A DNA stretch of 23,753 nucleotides from Minisyncoccota bacterium. Lineage in GTDB: Bacteria > Patescibacteria > Paceibacteria > UBA9973. Under the pieces are notes generated by a model. The model searched no databases and was not told where the DNA came from. It saw only the letters and a list, made by a program, of their open reading frames with translations. Below are positions 22,101 to 23,753 of the stretch, one piece after another. Numbering within the stretch: position 1 is the first letter of the stretch; each line of letters starts with the position of its first letter. Position numbers and translations under genes: made by a program. The stretch spans positions 1-23,753 of the forward strand of contig JAQVGE010000002.1 of NCBI GenBank assembly GCA_028696935.1, given 5' to 3'.

Positions 22101-22448
22101 TCGAATATGAAGTCGGTTGTTGCTGGTGTGGTTTCACAACAGCCAAACGCGGCGACGGCGATGTTCGATAAGATCAAACAGCTATCAGGCGGACAAGAAG
22201 CAACACAACAGCCAGAATCAGCAACTAAGCAACTTTACAACAATGTAACCACAAACAACACCGTAACCAAAACCAACGAAAACAGCAATACAAACGATTC
22301 TTCTAAAATCGTGTATTCGCCACAGATTATTATTCAGGGCAACGCAGACCAGAAAGACGTCGAAAGGGCGCTGGATATGTCCCAGGCGAAATTTAATCAG
22401 ATGATGGCGGAATATCAGCGTCAGAAGGGAAGAACTTCTTTCGCATAG
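19158..22448 (+). CDS. Tape measure protein
   Basis: This 1096-aa protein sets tail length and is ejected with DNA. It has a TTG start behind AAGGAAGTGA and overlaps the frameshifted chaperone. Residues about 65-300 match the TP901-type tape measure core: TDFNQAMASTSAIAGANAEE, EASEALGYMALAGWDVDTSI, SEATSMDLATCSDLVTDSMS, QAGEMMEKLGISAFDSEGNF. Hydrophobic, likely membrane-inserting segments lie near 515-535 (LLIPIIAGVAGAIALFK) and 620-655 (PIGLVILAIAAVVAIGVLLY). Residues 370-480 and 770-920 contain degenerate helical repeats. The end has LTGPTIFGSNGSSLLGGGEA and KEAVLPLSELW. At about 0.15 nm per residue the tail would be about 160 nm long, an estimate from family behaviour. Confidence 0.95.
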   Translation: MANKTTYELALEIGGKIQSSLDKSVGGVNKKLDSIGKMAKTAAKVATAAFAAVKIGDFVKDAVSTYTDFNQAMASTSAIAGANAEEMKKLENAALEMGKKTTKTATEASEALGYMALAGWDVDTSISALEPVLRLSEATSMDLATCSDLVTDSMSALGLTVDELSGYLDVACKANNKSNQTAQQLMEAYIGVGGTLNNLHVGVEDSATALGVLANRGIKGSEAGTKLNAVLVNLTSGTGQAGEMMEKLGISAFDSEGNFIGLQETLQRVNDATAGLTEEQRNAALAAIGGKTQIDTLNDLLSGLNTTTEDGRTEWAALNDELNNADGAMATMADQMTDTLAGSIAFFGAAVDDAKIGLCQVFAPMAQAAIKNVADVIPSITDRVTGVVQSLYDKAVPAVTNFKDKAVAAFEKVKPTLDDIKNKSVAAFTFLAETGKTAFENIKAKIEENKPAIDKVIAVAIDLKDKFFEAFEKAKPTISFTATVALPAVVGAIMKVVDGAATVYQKLDEWNLLIPIIAGVAGAIALFKMVKFAKDTISTVKAVKALVTVFLAQKKAMLANLVVKAKDLAETAAIHALYLKDAVVKGASTAATWAQTAAMTAWNAVCAIGSAVTTALGAAFTFLTSPIGLVILAIAAVVAIGVLLYKNWDTVKEKASQLGDWIVNVFNNLKEKASQAIQAFADKFPAAFAFISSVFESFRQTVSNIFAGIKTFFTGFIQFFTGVFTGDWSKALEGLKNIFSGAFQALSSLAMAPLNHLKGVVTGALSAIDVATGGKLTEAKNKAIQAFNGIKEAGGNIMSAAKDTISEKLSNIKSAYETNGGGIKGIAAGYMEAVKGYYTAGYSFINNLTGGKLDEIKNKFSSKLEETKASAMEKFESIKSGISEKLEGAKSVVTNGLNAIKGFFSGCKLEFPSIKLPHFNVSGGEAPWGIAGKGTMPKFSVDWYKDGGILTGPTIFGSNGSSLLGGGEAGKEAVLPLSELWSNMKSVVAGVVSQQPNAATAMFDKIKQLSGGQEATQQPESATKQLYNNVTTNNTVTKTNENSNTNDSSKIVYSPQIIIQGNADQKDVERALDMSQAKFNQMMAEYQRQKGRTSFA

Positions 22449-22462
22449 AAAGGGGCTGAAAT

Positions 22463-22672
22463 ATGAACGAAAACCGAATATATACAACGGTTCAAGGCGA
22501 CATGTGGGATTCCATAGCCTATGAATTTTACGGCGATGTGAAGTATATCGGCCTTTTACTACAAAACAATCCTGATCTTCTGGACGTCTTCGTTTTCTCA
22601 GCCGGTACTTCTGTTTACATTCCAGAATTACCGGAAGAAACCGAAGAAGATATTCCAGAATGGAGATTGTAG
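22463..22672 (+). CDS. Tail protein X (P2 gpX, LysM-like)
   Basis: This 69-aa protein starts behind GAAAGGGGCTG. It reads as a single LysM-like unit: YTTVQGDMWDSIAYEFYGDV, then KYIGLLLQNNPDLLDVFVFS, then AGTSVYIPEL, with an acidic tail (PEETEEDIPEW). This is the P2 gpX pattern (T-x-x-G-D-x-[WL]-D-x-I and the final V-x-[IL]-P). gpX proteins belong to the baseplate hub/tail region and probably help close the tube-hub junction or touch peptidoglycan. The gene lies between tape measure and the gpD-type hub gene, as often in P2-like modules of Firmicutes phages. Confidence 0.92.
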   Translation: MNENRIYTTVQGDMWDSIAYEFYGDVKYIGLLLQNNPDLLDVFVFSAGTSVYIPELPEETEEDIPEWRL

Positions 22673-22675
22673 CCT

Positions 22676-23753
22676 ATGAAAGCGCGACAGTCTTCCGTTG
22701 TAGTAAAATACAACAACAAGGATATTACAAAGACCATTACTGATTACATCGAAGGTTTTGAATATAAAGACAATGCCAGCGGATCGGCCGACACGGTGAC
22801 TTTGAAGCTAAACAACAAAAGCGGAAAGTGGTCTGGAAGCTGGATTCCCATTCAAGGGGATTATTTAAAAACAATTATCAAATTAACAAACTGGAAGAAG
22901 GAAGGCGACAATCGAAGTTTTGATTGTGGTTTATTTTTGATTGACGATCTAAGCTATTCAGGGCCGCCTTCCCAGGCTTCCATCGGTGGAATATCTACAC
23001 CGATCAACACGGACTTCAATGTCACGAAAAAAAGTAAAACATGGAAGTCTACAAGCGTGAAAGGAATTCTTTCGGAAATAGCAAGCGCCGCCGGCGTTGG
23101 CTTTTATTTTTCCGGCCAGGACTACCCGATCGACGAAATGGAACAATCCGACCAGGAAGACGTTTCGTTCGCTTTTAATCTATGCAGTTCTTACAATCTG
23201 GCTATGAAGCTATACAACAAGAAAATTGTTGTTTTCGATCAGACAGAATATGAAAAAAAGAATTCAAGTTTCACAATCACGCGCGAAAATGCAGAAAGCT
23301 ATTCTATCAACCGAAGCATGACGCGAATGTACGACGGTGTAACAATCAGCTACACAGACGCAAAAAAGAATCAAACCTTGTCATATAAATTCATGTTGAA
23401 AGACGGAAGCCGGATCCTAAAGTTAAACGAAACGGCCGAAAGCCTTCAGGACGCCGAAATCAAGGCGAAGGCGAAGCTGTTAGAACATAACAGACAATGC
23501 CAGACCATGAATGTAACGGTCAAGGGAGATACGAAATATATAGCCAGCAAATGCGCCGAAATCGACGGCTGGGGTAAACTTGACGGAAAATATTACATTG
23601 ATACCGTTACCCACAGCAAAGACGCCGGATCCGGTTATACTTGCACGCTAGAAATGCACCTTACAATCATTGTGAAGGGTGTCACCGTTGCGACCGTTCA
23701 GTCGGGCGACACAGTGAAAAAGGCGGCCGAATCTTCGGCGGCTTCAAAAACCT
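22676..23753 (+). CDS. Baseplate hub protein, P2 gpD-like (late control D), 3' end cut
   Basis: The frame is open from ATG 22676 to the window edge (359 codons, no stop). The ATG is 10 nt after GGAG and 3 nt after the gpX stop. The sequence starts MKARQSSVVVKYNNKDITKT and continues ITDYIEGFEYKDNASGSADT. Family marks are the segment SFDCGLFLIDDLSYSGPPSQ, then VKGILSEIASAAGVGFYFSG, QDAEIKAKAKLLEHNRQCQT and KLDGKYYIDTVTHSKDAGSG. This fits the gpD/gp27-like hub fold (beta barrels around the tube end). The part after about residue 335 (VTVATVQSGDTVKKAAESSA) is Ala/Ser-rich and may lead into a further domain beyond the edge. Confidence 0.9.
   Translation, partial: MKARQSSVVVKYNNKDITKTITDYIEGFEYKDNASGSADTVTLKLNNKSGKWSGSWIPIQGDYLKTIIKLTNWKKEGDNRSFDCGLFLIDDLSYSGPPSQASIGGISTPINTDFNVTKKSKTWKSTSVKGILSEIASAAGVGFYFSGQDYPIDEMEQSDQEDVSFAFNLCSSYNLAMKLYNKKIVVFDQTEYEKKNSSFTITRENAESYSINRSMTRMYDGVTISYTDAKKNQTLSYKFMLKDGSRILKLNETAESLQDAEIKAKAKLLEHNRQCQTMNVTVKGDTKYIASKCAEIDGWGKLDGKYYIDTVTHSKDAGSGYTCTLEMHLTIIVKGVTVATVQSGDTVKKAAESSAASKT

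Noticed and set aside
21668..22177. 169-aa minus-strand open frame inside the tape measure gene
   Set aside because: It lies wholly within a well-supported gene and is Pro/Ser-rich without motifs.
1..23753. tRNA genes, CRISPR arrays, insertion sequences, diversity-generating repeats, reassigned stop codons
   Set aside because: No cloverleaf-like segment, spaced-repeat array, transposase, reverse transcriptase or template repeat was seen. TAA, TAG and TGA all act as normal stops.

Overview
The window is a block of a tailed-phage genome or prophage. All supported genes lie on the + strand, packed end to end with 1-20 nt overlaps and strong purine-rich ribosome binding sites. GTG and TTG starts are used several times. 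A-rich coding strands, AAGGAG/AAAGGTGG-type sites, a moderate GC content and a near-exclusive GAA codon for Glu suggest a Firmicutes host, most likely a gut Clostridia/Lachnospiraceae-type bacterium. The host is inferred from composition and style only. No host gene, tRNA, CRISPR array or insertion sequence was seen.

Layout. (1) Positions 1-5724 hold an early/accessory block: a single-stranded DNA-binding protein, an ASCH-domain fusion, an HNH endonuclease, a run of small Cys-rich putative zinc proteins, a PD-(D/E)XK (MmcB-like) nuclease and several unknown small proteins. (2) Positions 5725-6550 look like a control region: a good vegetative promoter, a 150-aa HTH regulator resembling ArpU/sigma region 4 proteins, five helically phased TGTCGTR repeats ending at a -10 box, and a GNRA-loop intrinsic terminator just downstream. 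This resembles a late promoter with a leader terminator. (3) Positions 6573-7489 hold a minimal tyrosine recombinase and a 353-bp gene-free stretch rich in small dyads, the best candidate for the packaging (cos) site. (4) Positions 7490-16337 hold a lambda-type head and packaging module in lambda gene order: small and large terminase, gpW-like joiner, portal, ClpP-type protease with an internal in-frame scaffold start, gpD-like decoration protein, gpE-like capsid, two connector candidates, gpZ-like protein and a tail-terminator candidate. (5) Positions 16330-23753 hold a contractile P2/Mu-type tail module: small unknown protein, sheath, tube, tail assembly chaperone with a -1 frameshift extension, tape measure, gpX (LysM-like) and a gpD-type hub protein cut by the window edge.

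The phage is therefore a myovirus built from a lambda-like capsid and a P2-like tail. The regulator at 5867-6319 probably switches on the whole packaging-head-tail operon through the repeat array. Lysis, integration/repressor and most baseplate and fibre genes lie outside the window. The most unusual whole-window signal is a strong depletion of the trinucleotide CTC, and more weakly of its complement GAG.
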